From the IMG/VR virus record IMGVR_UViG_3300042303_000360, positions 1 to 51,681 of that record: a stretch of 51,681 nt of DNA. One strand, 5' to 3'. This DNA comes from a virus. The stretch's first letter is position 1. Each line of letters starts with the position of its first letter. Below the pieces are notes generated by a model. It was not told the origin of the DNA. It made no database searches and worked only from the letters and a program-made list of their open reading frames with translations. Shown here piece by piece: positions 23,569 to 32,705 of this stretch. A program made the position numbers and the translations under genes.

Positions 23569-24243
23569 TCACACCCCCAGGAAACAAACGGGTCGGGAGA
23601 CGTTACTGACTTGAAGTGACCCCGCTGTCGCTGGCAGCGATGTCTGCCCTGCCTGCCGCAGGACTGTTACAATGGCCCCAGCGCTGGTAAATTCGCCAGC
23701 AGGTGCAACATTCGCTAGGTTTGCCACAAACGAAGGCGTTGCGCCGCCTGCTGTTGCCAGAAATGCCAGCCAATACCAGCCGGGTGACACCGATTGATTG
23801 ATTGCTGCCGCATACGTTGCTGCGCCGCTGGCTGTAATCTGCAGCGCTGCGTCTACAATCTTGGTCGTCGGACGTGAACCACTGTTGTTGTAGATACCCA
23901 GTAGCACGTCTGTCGTTCCAGCGTATGTTGTATGTGTACGGCAGATTAGCTGAGTCGCTGGAACTGCCTCGGGAATAAAGATCTGGTGATATTCGACAAA
24001 GTTTAGCTGTGCGGAAACATTGGTCAGAGCTCCGGTCCTACAGTTATTCGGCGCCAGCATCGACCCGCTGCCGCCGCTCCATGGCGCCAGGCCGGGGGAG
24101 GGGAGGCCGCCGCCGCCAGGCGCCCCCCAAGCAGGAGGTTGCCCAGGGCCCTGTGACGTGATCTGCTGACCAGCAGTGCCGGCCGACCCGTTCAGCAGCA
24201 GGCCAGCCTTGAAGTCAGGTGGCGTCAGAAACTCCCTGGCCAT
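23569..24243 (-). CDS. Fibre-like structural protein (224 aa)
   Basis: A 224-aa protein whose N-terminal PDFKAGLLLNGSAGTAGQQI then GGGGLPSPGLAPWSGGSGSM is a flexible Gly/Pro-rich linker. Residues 60-224 are a beta-sandwich-like domain (NFVEYHQIFIPEAVPATQLI, TTDVLLGIYNNSGSRPT, SPGWYWLAFLATAGG), similar in style to carbohydrate-binding domains of fibres. Its codons are more A/T-rich than in flanking genes. It overlaps the next upstream gene by one base. Likely a head or collar fibre, as it lies near head genes. Confidence 0.6.
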   Translation of the reverse strand: MAREFLTPPDFKAGLLLNGSAGTAGQQITSQGPGQPPAWGAPGGGGLPSPGLAPWSGGSGSMLAPNNCRTGALTNVSAQLNFVEYHQIFIPEAVPATQLICRTHTTYAGTTDVLLGIYNNSGSRPTTKIVDAALQITASGAATYAAAINQSVSPGWYWLAFLATAGGATPSFVANLANVAPAGEFTSAGAIVTVLRQAGQTSLPATAGSLQVSNVSRPVCFLGV

Positions 24244-25034
24244 CAGCCCATCACCACTACACGGAAGGCGTTAGTTGCGGGAGCCGTCGCAAAGATCACT
24301 GCCACCGCGTTCACACTGGTGCGCTGCACGTCCACCTCCACGTCATCGAAGCTGCCCGAGTTTGGGAATACCCGCACCAACACGTCACGGGTGTTGAAGT
24401 TGTGCGTCACCGTGTAGCTGGTAGCGCTGCCATCGCCCACGTTCGCCGATAACTTCCGCAGCCGCCCAGACCAGCCGGCCAGTGTCTGCGGCGACACTGC
24501 CAGATCAGCAGCGGTGCCAGTGTCGACCTCAGCCTGGGTCGCCAAGCGCACGATCCCAGCCTGGGTGGTGCTGGCCGCCGGGGCGCTGGTGCCCATCACC
24601 GTCCAGCTCACCGCCGTGCTGTCCAGGGTGCCGTTCACCGCTGTCTGCCGGTAGGTCACGCCAGCACCGGTGCCTTCCTCCACCGTGGTGGTGGCCTGCT
24701 CCAGTTCCGCGAAGGTGTTGGCATCGAGCGCCCGGACCATCGCCGTCGCGGCGCCGTTCCACACGTAGATGCCGTTCTGAGCGCCTGCGGTCTGCGCGCG
24801 CACCAGCAACCGGTCACCGCTGACCATCGTGATGCCGTCAATCGTCGCGCCAGGGCTGGCCAGGTTCAGGTTCGCCTGGGTGGCCACGCGGCATGAATCC
24901 TTCCACGCCAGGCCCTCAACGGCCGAATCCACGTACCCCTTGTTTGCTGCGTCGCCACTTGCAGTAGGCGCCGGCAGGTTGGTGACCTTCGAGACTCCCT
25001 GGAAGTCGAAGTCGGTGAAAATGTTGCGGGGCAT
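24243..25034 (-). CDS. Fibre-like structural protein (263 aa)
   Basis: The N-terminal segment FTDFDFQGVSKVTNLPAPTA then DAANKGYVDSAVEGLAWKDS is common in phage tail/head fibre proteins of cyanophages. Next is a beta module (LVRAQTAGAQNGIYVWNGAA) and a QAGIVRLATQAEVDTGTAAD repeat familiar from P2/Mu-type fibres. The C-terminal domain ends VTHNFNTRDVLVRVFPNSG. Probably a trimeric fibre. It sits in the head-tail region, away from the main fibre block, so it may be a whisker or head fibre. Confidence 0.72.
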   Translation of the reverse strand: MPRNIFTDFDFQGVSKVTNLPAPTASGDAANKGYVDSAVEGLAWKDSCRVATQANLNLASPGATIDGITMVSGDRLLVRAQTAGAQNGIYVWNGAATAMVRALDANTFAELEQATTTVEEGTGAGVTYRQTAVNGTLDSTAVSWTVMGTSAPAASTTQAGIVRLATQAEVDTGTAADLAVSPQTLAGWSGRLRKLSANVGDGSATSYTVTHNFNTRDVLVRVFPNSGSFDDVEVDVQRTSVNAVAVIFATAPATNAFRVVVMG

Positions 25035-25041
25035 GGTGTCC

Positions 25042-25563
25042 TCAGATCAGGCGGGCGAGTCCAGCAGTTGCTGGGTTCAGTGTAACGACGGTTTGATTCA
25101 CGCTCGGATGTGCAATCTCCGCGTCAATCTCTTGCATCCCACTGTTGAACAGTTCGACGCTGGGGCGATACCCCAGGTTGTGGTTGATCGTCCACGTCGT
25201 CGCTGGTGTGGATTGCGTGTGGACGTAGGCCGACACGCCTCCGCCAGTTGACCCCAGCGGGGCGTAGCGGGCGTCGCCCTCGCTCTGGGTGAGATAGCCA
25301 GGGTGGGGATCTGCGGCCTGCTCATGCGCCGCAACGGCAGCGGCCGGAGCACCGAGCGCCGCATAGGCCGCGTTCGCCTCGGTGCCGGTCAGGTAGCCGG
25401 GATGCGGGTCGGCCGCGTCAGCATGAGCAGCCACTGCATCTTCTGCAGCGCCAGCGAGCTCGCGCTCCTCGATCGCATCCTCCAGCTTGTTCAGGTTGCC
25501 ATCGTGCTCCTGAGCAGTCAGCGGGCTGCCCTTGATCAGTCGTCGGATCAGATTCAGGGCCAT
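25042..25563 (-). CDS. Virion protein with two DPHPGYLT repeats (173 aa)
   Basis: Residues about 45-110 hold two copies of a 33-residue unit containing ADPHPGYLT and a trailing ARYAPLG/AAYAALG, a motif frequent in phage collar and fibre proteins. The C-terminal domain (TWTINHNLGYRPSVELFNSG) matches a small beta domain of phage tip proteins. The N-terminus (IKGSPLTAQEHDGNLNKLED) is a common virion attachment helix. It overlaps the gpFII-like gene by one base. Confidence 0.7.
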   Translation of the reverse strand: MALNLIRRLIKGSPLTAQEHDGNLNKLEDAIEERELAGAAEDAVAAHADAADPHPGYLTGTEANAAYAALGAPAAAVAAHEQAADPHPGYLTQSEGDARYAPLGSTGGGVSAYVHTQSTPATTWTINHNLGYRPSVELFNSGMQEIDAEIAHPSVNQTVVTLNPATAGLARLI

Positions 25564-25928
25564 CAGGCAAACACTCCAACCTCGAAAACACCTGGGTTGA
25601 ACACCGCCGGCGGCGGCATCCGATGCAGCATCAGCAGCCAGCCGCCATGCCCATCAGGCTGCGGATCTCGCACCTTGAACAGGCCGCCGCGCACCTCCAC
25701 CTCATCGCCTTGTTTCGGCTCGATCGCCAGCTCAGCACCGTTGATCAGCAGCACCGGCTGCGTCGATCGCACCTGCACTCCGGTCTCAGGATCCAGTCCG
25801 ACGTGGCTGGCCTGGTAGACACCGCCAATCTCGTGCACATCAGAGCCCCGGCGATAGGTGATAGGGGATCGCTCCCCCATCACCTTCACCACCGCCTTCA
25901 GGGCCAGACTGGCGATGTCTGGCAGCAT
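25563..25928 (-). CDS. Head-tail joining protein, lambda gpFII-like (121 aa)
   Basis: A 121-aa protein whose C-terminal half (AELAIEPKQGDEVEVRGGLF, VRDPQPDGHGGWLLMLHR) has the typical beta pattern of lambda gpFII-type head-tail attachment proteins: a nucleotide-independent barrel that completes the connector. Directly after the DUF2190 decoration protein, as in many lambda-headed phages. Overlaps it by one base. Confidence 0.7.
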   Translation of the reverse strand: MLPDIASLALKAVVKVMGERSPITYRRGSDVHEIGGVYQASHVGLDPETGVQVRSTQPVLLINGAELAIEPKQGDEVEVRGGLFKVRDPQPDGHGGWLLMLHRMPPPAVFNPGVFEVGVFA

Positions 25929-26254
25929 CAGTCGAGACGCACGCGCGCCACTGCATCAGCGGTGGCCTTGGCCGCCAGGAACAAACCCACCCGGGTGTTG
26001 CTGGTCACAACCGGCGTGATCCGACGGTTGGTGTTATCCCAGTAGGCGATGGCGCCCACAACGGCATCGGTGCCGGCGCCGGTGGCGGCGGTCAGGTCAT
26101 ACACACCCTCGGTGTGGATGTTGGTGCTGGCGCCAGAAGCGCCATCCACCACGCACACACCGAACAGTTGGCCGACCAGCACGCCTTCACCCGAATTGCG
26201 GGCGTACGGGAGGGCGACCTCCACGTACTTGCCGTCTTGAACGAAGTTCTTCAT
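25928..26254 (-). CDS. Capsid decoration protein, DUF2190 type (108 aa)
   Basis: A 108-aa DUF2190 protein (YVEVALPYARNSGEGVLVGQ, FGVCVVDGASGAS, TEGVYDLTAATGAGTDAVVG, ARVRLD) believed to be a trimeric cement or spike protein on HK97-fold capsids, equivalent to lambda gpD. It follows the capsid gene by 37 bp. Confidence 0.9.
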   Translation of the reverse strand: MKNFVQDGKYVEVALPYARNSGEGVLVGQLFGVCVVDGASGASTNIHTEGVYDLTAATGAGTDAVVGAIAYWDNTNRRITPVVTSNTRVGLFLAAKATADAVARVRLD

Positions 26255-26291
26255 GGATCAGTCCTCAAAGGATGGTTGGAAGAAAGCCGGA

Positions 26292-28178
26292 TCAGGCGCC
26301 GGTGGAGCGGTAGAAGCCCTGGTGCTGGCTCACCATGCAGCCGAAGTCATGGCGCAGGTAGGTGGTAATGCCGTCGGGATCGCGCTTGATCTCAGACTCG
26401 ATGGTCGGCCCGGCTTCGCCTTCCAGGTAGCCGTACACCAGCTTGTCCACGCCGGGGTAGTTGCCCACGATGTAGAACTGGCTCACGCTGCTGGCGTCCA
26501 GACGGGGCTCCACGATCTTCTGCAGGTAGCCCGAGAAGATGTTGACGTTGCTGGTCTGCGCAGGGGTGATGGTGGTGTTGAACTTGTCGAACGCAGTCTC
26601 CAGGGTGGTGGGCAGCAGGATGTACTGCGGCACCACATAGAGGGGGTTCTTGCCGGTGAAGTCCTTCTGGTTGCGCATCTTCTGACGCGCTTCAGAGATG
26701 GAGGCCTCGCCGATCACGCCGGTGCCGGTGTTGTTGTGGCTGGCGTGGAACAGGGCCACGCCATCGCTCATGCACTTGGCGTTGCCGGTGATCAGGCCCC
26801 ACATCAGGTTGGCTTCCAGCGTGGCGACGCCGCGGGCCAGCACCTGCACAGCGCGGGTGATGTAACCCAGGTTGTCGTTGATGATCAGGCGGCGGCCGAT
26901 CACCAGCTTCTTGCCGTACTCGGTGAGGCTCCAGGCGCCCTGTTGCTCCTGCAGGGTGCCGGTCTTGTACTCACCGCCTTCCTTGATCTCCTCGGGGATC
27001 ATCTGACCGCCGACCTCGATCTCCTTCATCTCGCGGAAGTCAGGCAGGTTGCGCTGCTCCGCCAAGGGGCGCCAGGTCTGCTGCTCTTCGCCATAGGCAG
27101 CCTTCAGCGTCACGCGCTGGATGCTGGCCATCAGCAGCGGGAAGTCGCTGGTGCTGTGCAGAGCACGCACTGCGATCTCGCTCTTGTCCATGCCGCGGGC
27201 GTTGATCCCGGCCATGTCGAGCGACTCGCGGGCCAGATCGAGCAGCGTGGTGCCGCGATACTCGCGGGCGCCACCGTCGGTCAGCTCGCCCAGGTTGGAG
27301 CGGAACTTCAGGTAGTCGAGCTTCGCCTCGAAGCGCTTCTGCCCATGATCCTTGGTCACTTCGACGCGGCTCTGCGCAGGAGTCTTGCGCTCCTCGGCCG
27401 AGCGGGCGTCGATCAGCTGCATCCGGGCGTCATCAAGCGCCACGCCATCGGCGATCAGCTTGTGGGCCAGCTCGTCGCTCACCTGCAGCTTGCGGGCGGC
27501 GTCGAGGATGCCGGCGGCGCGGCGGCGCTCTTCGGCGCGCACGGCCTCCAGATCCACCACTGGCGCAGCAGGCGCAGCGGCGCGGGATTCAATCTTTTGC
27601 TCGGGCGCAGCCTCAGCGGCCGGCGCCCCCTGGTTCAGTTCGTCCATGGATCGCTCCTGTTGGAGTTGGGTGGGGGTGGGCTCGTCTGAGCGCACCTGGG
27701 CCCCAGCGTCAGCCGGGATCGGGACCAGCGAGAGCTCATAGGGCTCCCAGTCCACAGCGCGCTCAACCGGCACAGCGCCGGTCTCATCGCGCTCGGTCTT
27801 GTGGACCTTGTAGCCCACAGACACGTTGCGGTAGATGCCGTCGATCACATCCTGGAAGACGCTCTCGACTTCATCACGCCGGCTGAACTTCACCAGGGCG
27901 CGGCCCTCGTTGCCATTCAGCCATGCTCGCTGCACCACGCCGATTTGGCTGCGCAACGAGAAGGAGTCGTGCGCATCGAGCAGCGGAGCTCCTTTGTTCA
28001 GTCGCTCCATGCGCACGGCGCCGGGCGCCATGCTCAGCTCCTCGATGTAGTCGCCGCGCGACCAGCTGGCGCGCTTCACCTGGGCGCCGGTCGACCAGAC
28101 CAGCTCGACAGTTCGCTCCTCGACGTTGATCGTCTCGGGGGCGAACATTGCCCGGGTCTGCAGGAGACCGTCGCTCAT
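26292..28178 (-). CDS. Prohead protease-scaffold-major capsid protein fusion (628 aa)
   Basis: One reading frame joins three functions. Residues 1-165 are an S78/U35-type prohead protease with H70 (LLDAHDS) and S120 (NVSVGY) as catalytic residues. Residues about 180-280 are a charged, coiled-coil scaffold or delta domain. Residues about 300-628 are an HK97-fold major capsid protein (QTWRPLAEQRNLPDFREMKE, GYITRAVQVLARGVATLEA, HASHNNTGTGV). Protease-capsid fusions occur in some Mu-like and siphovirus relatives. A second start is embedded in the frame at 27647 (see separate entry). Confidence 0.92.
   Translation of the reverse strand: MSDGLLQTRAMFAPETINVEERTVELVWSTGAQVKRASWSRGDYIEELSMAPGAVRMERLNKGAPLLDAHDSFSLRSQIGVVQRAWLNGNEGRALVKFSRRDEVESVFQDVIDGIYRNVSVGYKVHKTERDETGAVPVERAVDWEPYELSLVPIPADAGAQVRSDEPTPTQLQQERSMDELNQGAPAAEAAPEQKIESRAAAPAAPVVDLEAVRAEERRRAAGILDAARKLQVSDELAHKLIADGVALDDARMQLIDARSAEERKTPAQSRVEVTKDHGQKRFEAKLDYLKFRSNLGELTDGGAREYRGTTLLDLARESLDMAGINARGMDKSEIAVRALHSTSDFPLLMASIQRVTLKAAYGEEQQTWRPLAEQRNLPDFREMKEIEVGGQMIPEEIKEGGEYKTGTLQEQQGAWSLTEYGKKLVIGRRLIINDNLGYITRAVQVLARGVATLEANLMWGLITGNAKCMSDGVALFHASHNNTGTGVIGEASISEARQKMRNQKDFTGKNPLYVVPQYILLPTTLETAFDKFNTTITPAQTSNVNIFSGYLQKIVEPRLDASSVSQFYIVGNYPGVDKLVYGYLEGEAGPTIESEIKRDPDGITTYLRHDFGCMVSQHQGFYRSTGA
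27647..27658 (-). promoter_or_regulatory. Internal ribosome site and start for the scaffold-capsid portion
   Basis: Within the fusion gene the codon at 27647 is ATG (residue M178, MDELNQGAPAAEAAP). AGGAG lies on the minus strand at 27654-27658, 6 nt upstream. The start falls exactly between protease and scaffold domains, so a 451-aa capsid precursor could be made in excess over the fused protease, much as lambda Nu3 is made inside gene C. Confidence 0.7.
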
Positions 28179-28208
28179 GTGTACTCCCTCATCGTTGCGA
28201 TTCTAGGG

Positions 28209-29762
28209 TCAGCCTGCGGGAGCGGTTCTCGGCGCTGCAGGCGCTGGCGGCTGCTCTGCTTCCATCGGCGGCTCACCCGTCGGCGGCATCGTCGACCCAA
28301 TCGGCCGCGCCTGCGTCAGGCCGGCGGCGCTCACCTTCCGCGGGTCGCTGTCGAGCACCACGCCAGCTGCATCCAGCTGCTGGTTCCACTCGGAGTAGAG
28401 CCGCAGCACTTCGTCGGGCTCGTAGCCATCCAGGCGGATCGCTTCCTGCGGCGGCAGCAGGCCCGCGCGCATCCGGCTCAGCGCCGAGCTCGTCTCGCTC
28501 TGCGGGTCGTAGAGCTCGCGGCGCGGCGGCGTCCAGTCGGCGCTCAGGCCATCGGTGGCGATGCCCACCGTCGACGCCTGCGACGCCCACCAGATCCAGA
28601 TTCGATCAAACACGGTCGGCGCCAGGATCTGCCAGGTGTCGCTCATCAGCCGGCGCTGGAAGCCGATCCAGCCCATTCGGCCCTGGGTGTAGCTGCCGCC
28701 GCTGTAGTCGCCCGTCAGCTCTTCGTAGGTGATGCCGATGCCGGCTGCGATCTCCAGCAGGTAGGTCTTGATCACGCGGTCGATCTCGCCCGCGGCTGGC
28801 GGGTTGATCGTCCTGATGTCCTGGCCCGGGCCCAGCCGCACAATGCCGCCCGGCTCGATGCGATCGCCGATCGTGCTCTTCTGATCGCTCGTGCCGTCAA
28901 GGTCAACCACTGCAGCCGCCAGGCACGCAGCCACCTTCTCCTTCATCAGCCGCGCATCGAGCAGATCGCCCAGATCCTTCAGCCGCACCATCACCGGCGC
29001 CAGGCAGCTGACGCCGCGCGTCATGCCCGGCCGCTCCGGCGTGAACAGGTGGATGATCTGGTTCGCAGGCACCGTGTTGCTGGTGATCGCCGTCGCCTGC
29101 ACCGCGCTCTCGCCCGGGTGGTAGTTGTAGATCCAGAAGCGCTCGCGCCGCCCCTCGGCGTCGTAGACGATCCCGCGCTTCGTCCAGCCCTCGCCTGTCA
29201 CGCCCGGCGTGTCGTGGGTCTCGTCGATCCAGTCGCCCTCCATCACCTGCAGCTGCAGGGGCACCGTCAGGCCCAGCCGCCGCATCACCGCAGCGCTCGG
29301 CGTGCGGAACCGGATCAGCACCTCGCCCGACTCCTTCCAGGTGCGCACCACCTGCGCCATCAGGCCGTCGAAGTTGAGCAGGCCGTGGTAGTCGCACTGC
29401 TGCGGATCCGCCATCCACGCGCGCATCAGCTCCGTGATGCGTTCGCCCTGGCGGCCGTTGCGCCTGGCCTGCTTCGCCTTGAAACTCCAGCCCGAGCCGA
29501 TCAGGTTGGTGACCCAGCTCTCGACCGCTTTGCGCGCATAGGGGTTGTTGCGCACCAGATCGCGCGCGCGATCACGCTGCACGCCGAATCCCCGCGCGCT
29601 CGCTGCATCAGCCGAGCTGCCCTGCGTGATCCAGCCATCAGTGCGCCGGCCCCGCGCCGCCGCGTCGTAGCGGCGCATCTGATCGAGCTGCAAGCGCGCC
29701 GCCTGGCGCCGCAACGCCGCACGTGGAGCAATGGCCGCCAGCAGCTGCTCGAAAGGGTTCAT
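28209..29762 (-). CDS. Portal protein, lambda gpB family (517 aa)
   Basis: A 517-aa lambda-type portal (phage_portal_2 family). Landmarks are QSSADAASARGFGVQRDRAR-like N-terminus, RDLVRNNPYARKAVESWV, NLIGSGW, WTKRGIVYDAEGRRERFWIY, HLFTPERPGMTRGVSCLAP and GITYEELTGDYSGGSYTQGR. It forms the dodecameric DNA gate. The Pro-rich C-terminus (PPTGEPPMEAEQPPAPAAP) is variable in the family. It overlaps the gpW-like gene by 4 bp and precedes the capsid fusion. Confidence 0.95.
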   Translation of the reverse strand: MNPFEQLLAAIAPRAALRRQAARLQLDQMRRYDAAARGRRTDGWITQGSSADAASARGFGVQRDRARDLVRNNPYARKAVESWVTNLIGSGWSFKAKQARRNGRQGERITELMRAWMADPQQCDYHGLLNFDGLMAQVVRTWKESGEVLIRFRTPSAAVMRRLGLTVPLQLQVMEGDWIDETHDTPGVTGEGWTKRGIVYDAEGRRERFWIYNYHPGESAVQATAITSNTVPANQIIHLFTPERPGMTRGVSCLAPVMVRLKDLGDLLDARLMKEKVAACLAAAVVDLDGTSDQKSTIGDRIEPGGIVRLGPGQDIRTINPPAAGEIDRVIKTYLLEIAAGIGITYEELTGDYSGGSYTQGRMGWIGFQRRLMSDTWQILAPTVFDRIWIWWASQASTVGIATDGLSADWTPPRRELYDPQSETSSALSRMRAGLLPPQEAIRLDGYEPDEVLRLYSEWNQQLDAAGVVLDSDPRKVSAAGLTQARPIGSTMPPTGEPPMEAEQPPAPAAPRTAPAG

Positions 29763-29968
29763 TCGTAGTCCCGCACCACGGCCGGGTAGTCGATCCGCAC
29801 GACCGGTGCAGTGGCGGCCGCCAGGTTGCTGGCGATCAAGTTGCGGGCGCGCATCAGGTCGCTCATCGACTGGTAGCGCACCACCTTGTCGTCGTAGCGC
29901 ACCTCCAGGTATCCGCCGGCAATCGCTTCTTCGATGGCCGCCAGATGCGCCTGCGTGAATGTGCTCAT
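29759..29968 (-). CDS. Head-tail joining protein gpW (lambda type, 69 aa)
   Basis: The ATG at 29968 (MSTFTQAHLAAIEEA) follows a GAGGAGG ribosome site. A GTG three codons earlier is possible. Sequence and length match lambda gpW: a helix, a beta hairpin (LEVRYDDKVVRYQSM) and a second helix (SDLMRARNLIASNLAAA). It binds between portal and gpFII after DNA packaging. It lies between terminase and portal as in lambda. Confidence 0.92.
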   Translation of the reverse strand: MSTFTQAHLAAIEEAIAGGYLEVRYDDKVVRYQSMSDLMRARNLIASNLAAATAPVVRIDYPAVVRDYE

Positions 29969-29996
29969 CCCAGCCACCTCCTCGCGGCCATGCTAC

Positions 29997-31898
29997 TCAG
30001 TCCCAGAAGCTGCTCCCTGTGCTGGCTGGCCGCTCATCCTCCTGCACCGGTGCAGGCCGCGGCACATCACGCACCACACCGGCGTAGCGCTCCTCATCCC
30101 ACCGCTCATCGCTCCACCGATCCGCACCCACCAGCGCCGCCGCGGCCCGCGCATACACCCTGCAGTCGAGCGCTTCGTTCCGCGGCCTGGTCTTGATCCA
30201 CTCGAACCTGTTGTAGCCCCGCCGGTCGATCGTGTTCGTCAGCCGCTCCGCGCACAGCTGCCGGAACCATTCCTCGCCGTGCTGCGGGAAGTGGCACCAG
30301 CCATGCGGCAGCTCGCCGTCATCCGGCAGCGGCCGCCGCAGCCAGCCATAGAGCTCGCTCTTCGCCGTGCTGCTCCCCACCGGCCACACCTTCACGCCAC
30401 CACGCAGCGCCTTGCCATTACGCAGCACCTCCACCCGCCCCGGTGTGCCGATGATCGCCGTCTGCGTCTCCTGGCCCTTCACCGCAATCACACGGTTGCC
30501 GGCCTGGCCACGCACCCACCGGTAGACCTCCTGGCTCCTGAAGCCCGAGTCGATCGCCGTCATCCGGATCGGCAGCCGCTGCCCGTCGCCGCGGCCGAAC
30601 TCCGAGCGCACGAACTTCGTCAGCTCGCGCCACACATCCGGCTGCGCCGTGTCGCCAGCCAGCACCTGATAGTCGAGGCTCCAGCTCTTCATCCCAGGGC
30701 CCCAGCCCACCACCTCCAGCTCGAGGCGGTCCATCTGCACGTCCACGCCGCAGGTGATGAACACCACGCCGTCGGGCACCGTGCCCAGCTCATAGAGCTC
30801 CCGCCGGTTGTAGAGCGCCTCCCAGTCCGGCGCCTCGCCATCGTCGTTCCAGCACTCCGCCAGCACCGTGTTGGTCCACGGTTTCAGCTCCGCCGGGTTG
30901 TCCTTCGCCTTCTCGTAGCCCACCACCGCATCGGTCCAGCTGAACCACCCCAGCGGCGCATAGAGCGCCGAGCAGTGGTAGCCCTGCACCGTCCGTTCTG
31001 GGAACGACGCCTCCCACCACTCGTCGGTGAAGACCTCGGGGTCATACCACCATGCTTTCGTGTCCTCCTCGATCCCCTCGCCGCATTCCTCGCAGATCAG
31101 CACCGGCGGCATCCGCAGCGTGTTCGGCAAGCCCGAGTCCTTCGGGTCGTACCGGATCCGGTCCCACACGATCCCCTGCCGGTGCTGGCAATGGGGGCAG
31201 GGCAGCAGCAGGTGCTGCTGGTTGCTGTCTTCCCACTTCGCCCAGATTTGGCTCCGGTTCGCGATCGTCGGCGTCGACGTCCACGCCATCTTCTTCCGCA
31301 CGCCGAACGTCCGGGTGCGGGCCGTCACAATCGCCAGCGGGCTTCCTTCTTTATCCACGTCCGCCGGCCAGCGGTCGATCTCATCCCCGCCGAGATACCG
31401 GATTGGCATCGACGCCAGGCCGCTCGCTGCATTCGCTCCGCCGAGGATCAGGAAGCCGCCGGTGAACTCCTTCATCAGCTGCGTGTTGCCGCTGTCCCGC
31501 TCGCGCGGCGCCTTCACCTTCTCCTGCAGGCTCGGGCTTGCCTCGATCATCGGGGCGATGCGCATCTTGCTGTAGCGCTTCGCCAGGTCGATCGTCGGCT
31601 GCACGAACAGCGCCGGCCCCGGCGCGATGTCCATCGTGTAGCCGGTCCAGTTGTTGAGCGCCTCGCTCTTGCCCATCTGGCTCCCGAACACCAGCACCAC
31701 CTCCTGCACCGTGCTGGTGGCCGAAAGGTCATCCATGGCCTTGCGGAGATAGGGGGTCCTGCTCGTTCTCCACGGACCGTGCTCACTCGAGGCCTTCGGG
31801 CTGAGAATCCGCCGCTGGTCCGCCCACTCGCTGACCGTCAGCAGCGGGTCAGGCTCCAGGCCCCGCCGAAACGCGCGCCGGCATTCCTCAATCAGCAT
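29997..31898 (-). CDS. Terminase large subunit, GpA family (633 aa)
   Basis: A 633-aa lambda gpA-type packaging ATPase and nuclease. The N-terminal ATPase has the variant Walker A GSQMGKS (72-78) and Walker B YLGGDEIDRWP (D172, E173). The C-terminal nuclease begins FITCGVDVQMDRLELEVVGW with the first catalytic Asp and continues through AIDSGFRSQEVYRWV. GpA enzymes usually cut at cos sites, so a cos site is expected, but I could not identify one. Overlaps the small subunit by 11 bp. Confidence 0.96.
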   Translation of the reverse strand: MLIEECRRAFRRGLEPDPLLTVSEWADQRRILSPKASSEHGPWRTSRTPYLRKAMDDLSATSTVQEVVLVFGSQMGKSEALNNWTGYTMDIAPGPALFVQPTIDLAKRYSKMRIAPMIEASPSLQEKVKAPRERDSGNTQLMKEFTGGFLILGGANAASGLASMPIRYLGGDEIDRWPADVDKEGSPLAIVTARTRTFGVRKKMAWTSTPTIANRSQIWAKWEDSNQQHLLLPCPHCQHRQGIVWDRIRYDPKDSGLPNTLRMPPVLICEECGEGIEEDTKAWWYDPEVFTDEWWEASFPERTVQGYHCSALYAPLGWFSWTDAVVGYEKAKDNPAELKPWTNTVLAECWNDDGEAPDWEALYNRRELYELGTVPDGVVFITCGVDVQMDRLELEVVGWGPGMKSWSLDYQVLAGDTAQPDVWRELTKFVRSEFGRGDGQRLPIRMTAIDSGFRSQEVYRWVRGQAGNRVIAVKGQETQTAIIGTPGRVEVLRNGKALRGGVKVWPVGSSTAKSELYGWLRRPLPDDGELPHGWCHFPQHGEEWFRQLCAERLTNTIDRRGYNRFEWIKTRPRNEALDCRVYARAAAALVGADRWSDERWDEERYAGVVRDVPRPAPVQEDERPASTGSSFWD

Positions 31899-32433
31899 CA
31901 GCCGCCAGTCCCTCCAGCGCCTTCACCAGATGGCGCTCCAGCACCAGCAGCACCTCCGCGCGTTGCTCCGGCGTCAGGCCCCCGGCCGCCCGCGCGATGT
32001 CGCCGATCATCAGCTGCGGCGTCCGCCGCAACGAATCCCGCACCCGCCGGCCTTCCTCGAACCACACCCGCTCCACATCTGACTTCGGCACCAGCTGGCC
32101 CTGGCGCTCCTTCAGGTCGAGCTCCAGCAGCTTCGCCTGATACAGCGTCCGCAGCGCCTGGGCCTGCGCATGGCTCGGTGCCTTCGACAGCACATCCGGC
32201 GCGTTGCCCTGCTGCTGCTCCCGCTCCCGCGCACGTTCCGCCGCTGCGCCACGCTGCTTCGCCGGCGACGTGTTCCGCTGCCACTCCTGGTCCGCAATCT
32301 CCGGGTCGATCTGCCAGCGGCGCTTCCCCGCCTGCACCGCACCCTTCACGATCCGGCCGTCGGCAATCGCCTTCCGCACCGCGCGACCCGTCACGCCGCG
32401 CTGCTCTGCGTACTCGTCTGGGGAGATCAGCAC
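31888..32433 (-). CDS. Terminase small subunit, Nu1-like (181 aa)
   Basis: 181 aa. Residues 1-50 form a winged helix-turn-helix (ISPDEYAEQRGVTGRAVRKA, DGRIVKGAVQAGKRRW) that recognises the packaging site. The central region is a charged coiled coil (AAAERAREREQQQG) and the C-terminal helices bind the large subunit. Length equals lambda Nu1. It lies immediately upstream of the large subunit. Confidence 0.9.
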   Translation of the reverse strand: MLISPDEYAEQRGVTGRAVRKAIADGRIVKGAVQAGKRRWQIDPEIADQEWQRNTSPAKQRGAAAERAREREQQQGNAPDVLSKAPSHAQAQALRTLYQAKLLELDLKERQGQLVPKSDVERVWFEEGRRVRDSLRRTPQLMIGDIARAAGGLTPEQRAEVLLVLERHLVKALEGLAADAD

Positions 32434-32705
32434 AGCTCAACGTAGTAGCCCAGATCAGTCAGCTTCCGCGCCACTCCCGGCGGAAACGGGCTCATCAGCT
32501 GAATCGGCGTGTCGCTCGGCGCGATCCCCTTCACCAGCGCAGCCAGCTGGTCGATGAGCATCACCGTGTGGCCGCGGCCCTCCAGCATCTCCTCGACCGT
32601 CACTTCTGGCCCCACCGGCCCGAAGGTGATCCGCATCGGCCAGGCCCTCACATGACCATTCGGGCCCCACTGGCAGCCGTAGGCGATCTGCGCGACCTCA
32701 ATCAT
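32427..32705 (-). CDS. Small hypothetical protein upstream of terminase (92 aa)
   Basis: The ATG at 32705 (MIEVAQIAYGCQWGPNGHV) overlaps the stop of the preceding gene and is preferred over an earlier start. 92 aa, mixed alpha/beta, with VEEMLEGRGHTVMLIDQLAA resembling a Rossmann-like strand-helix and ending LTDLGYYVELC. Not recognised. Membership in the tightly overlapping cassette with IbrA/IbrB suggests a linked function. Confidence 0.6.
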   Translation of the reverse strand: MIEVAQIAYGCQWGPNGHVRAWPMRITFGPVGPEVTVEEMLEGRGHTVMLIDQLAALVKGIAPSDTPIQLMSPFPPGVARKLTDLGYYVELC

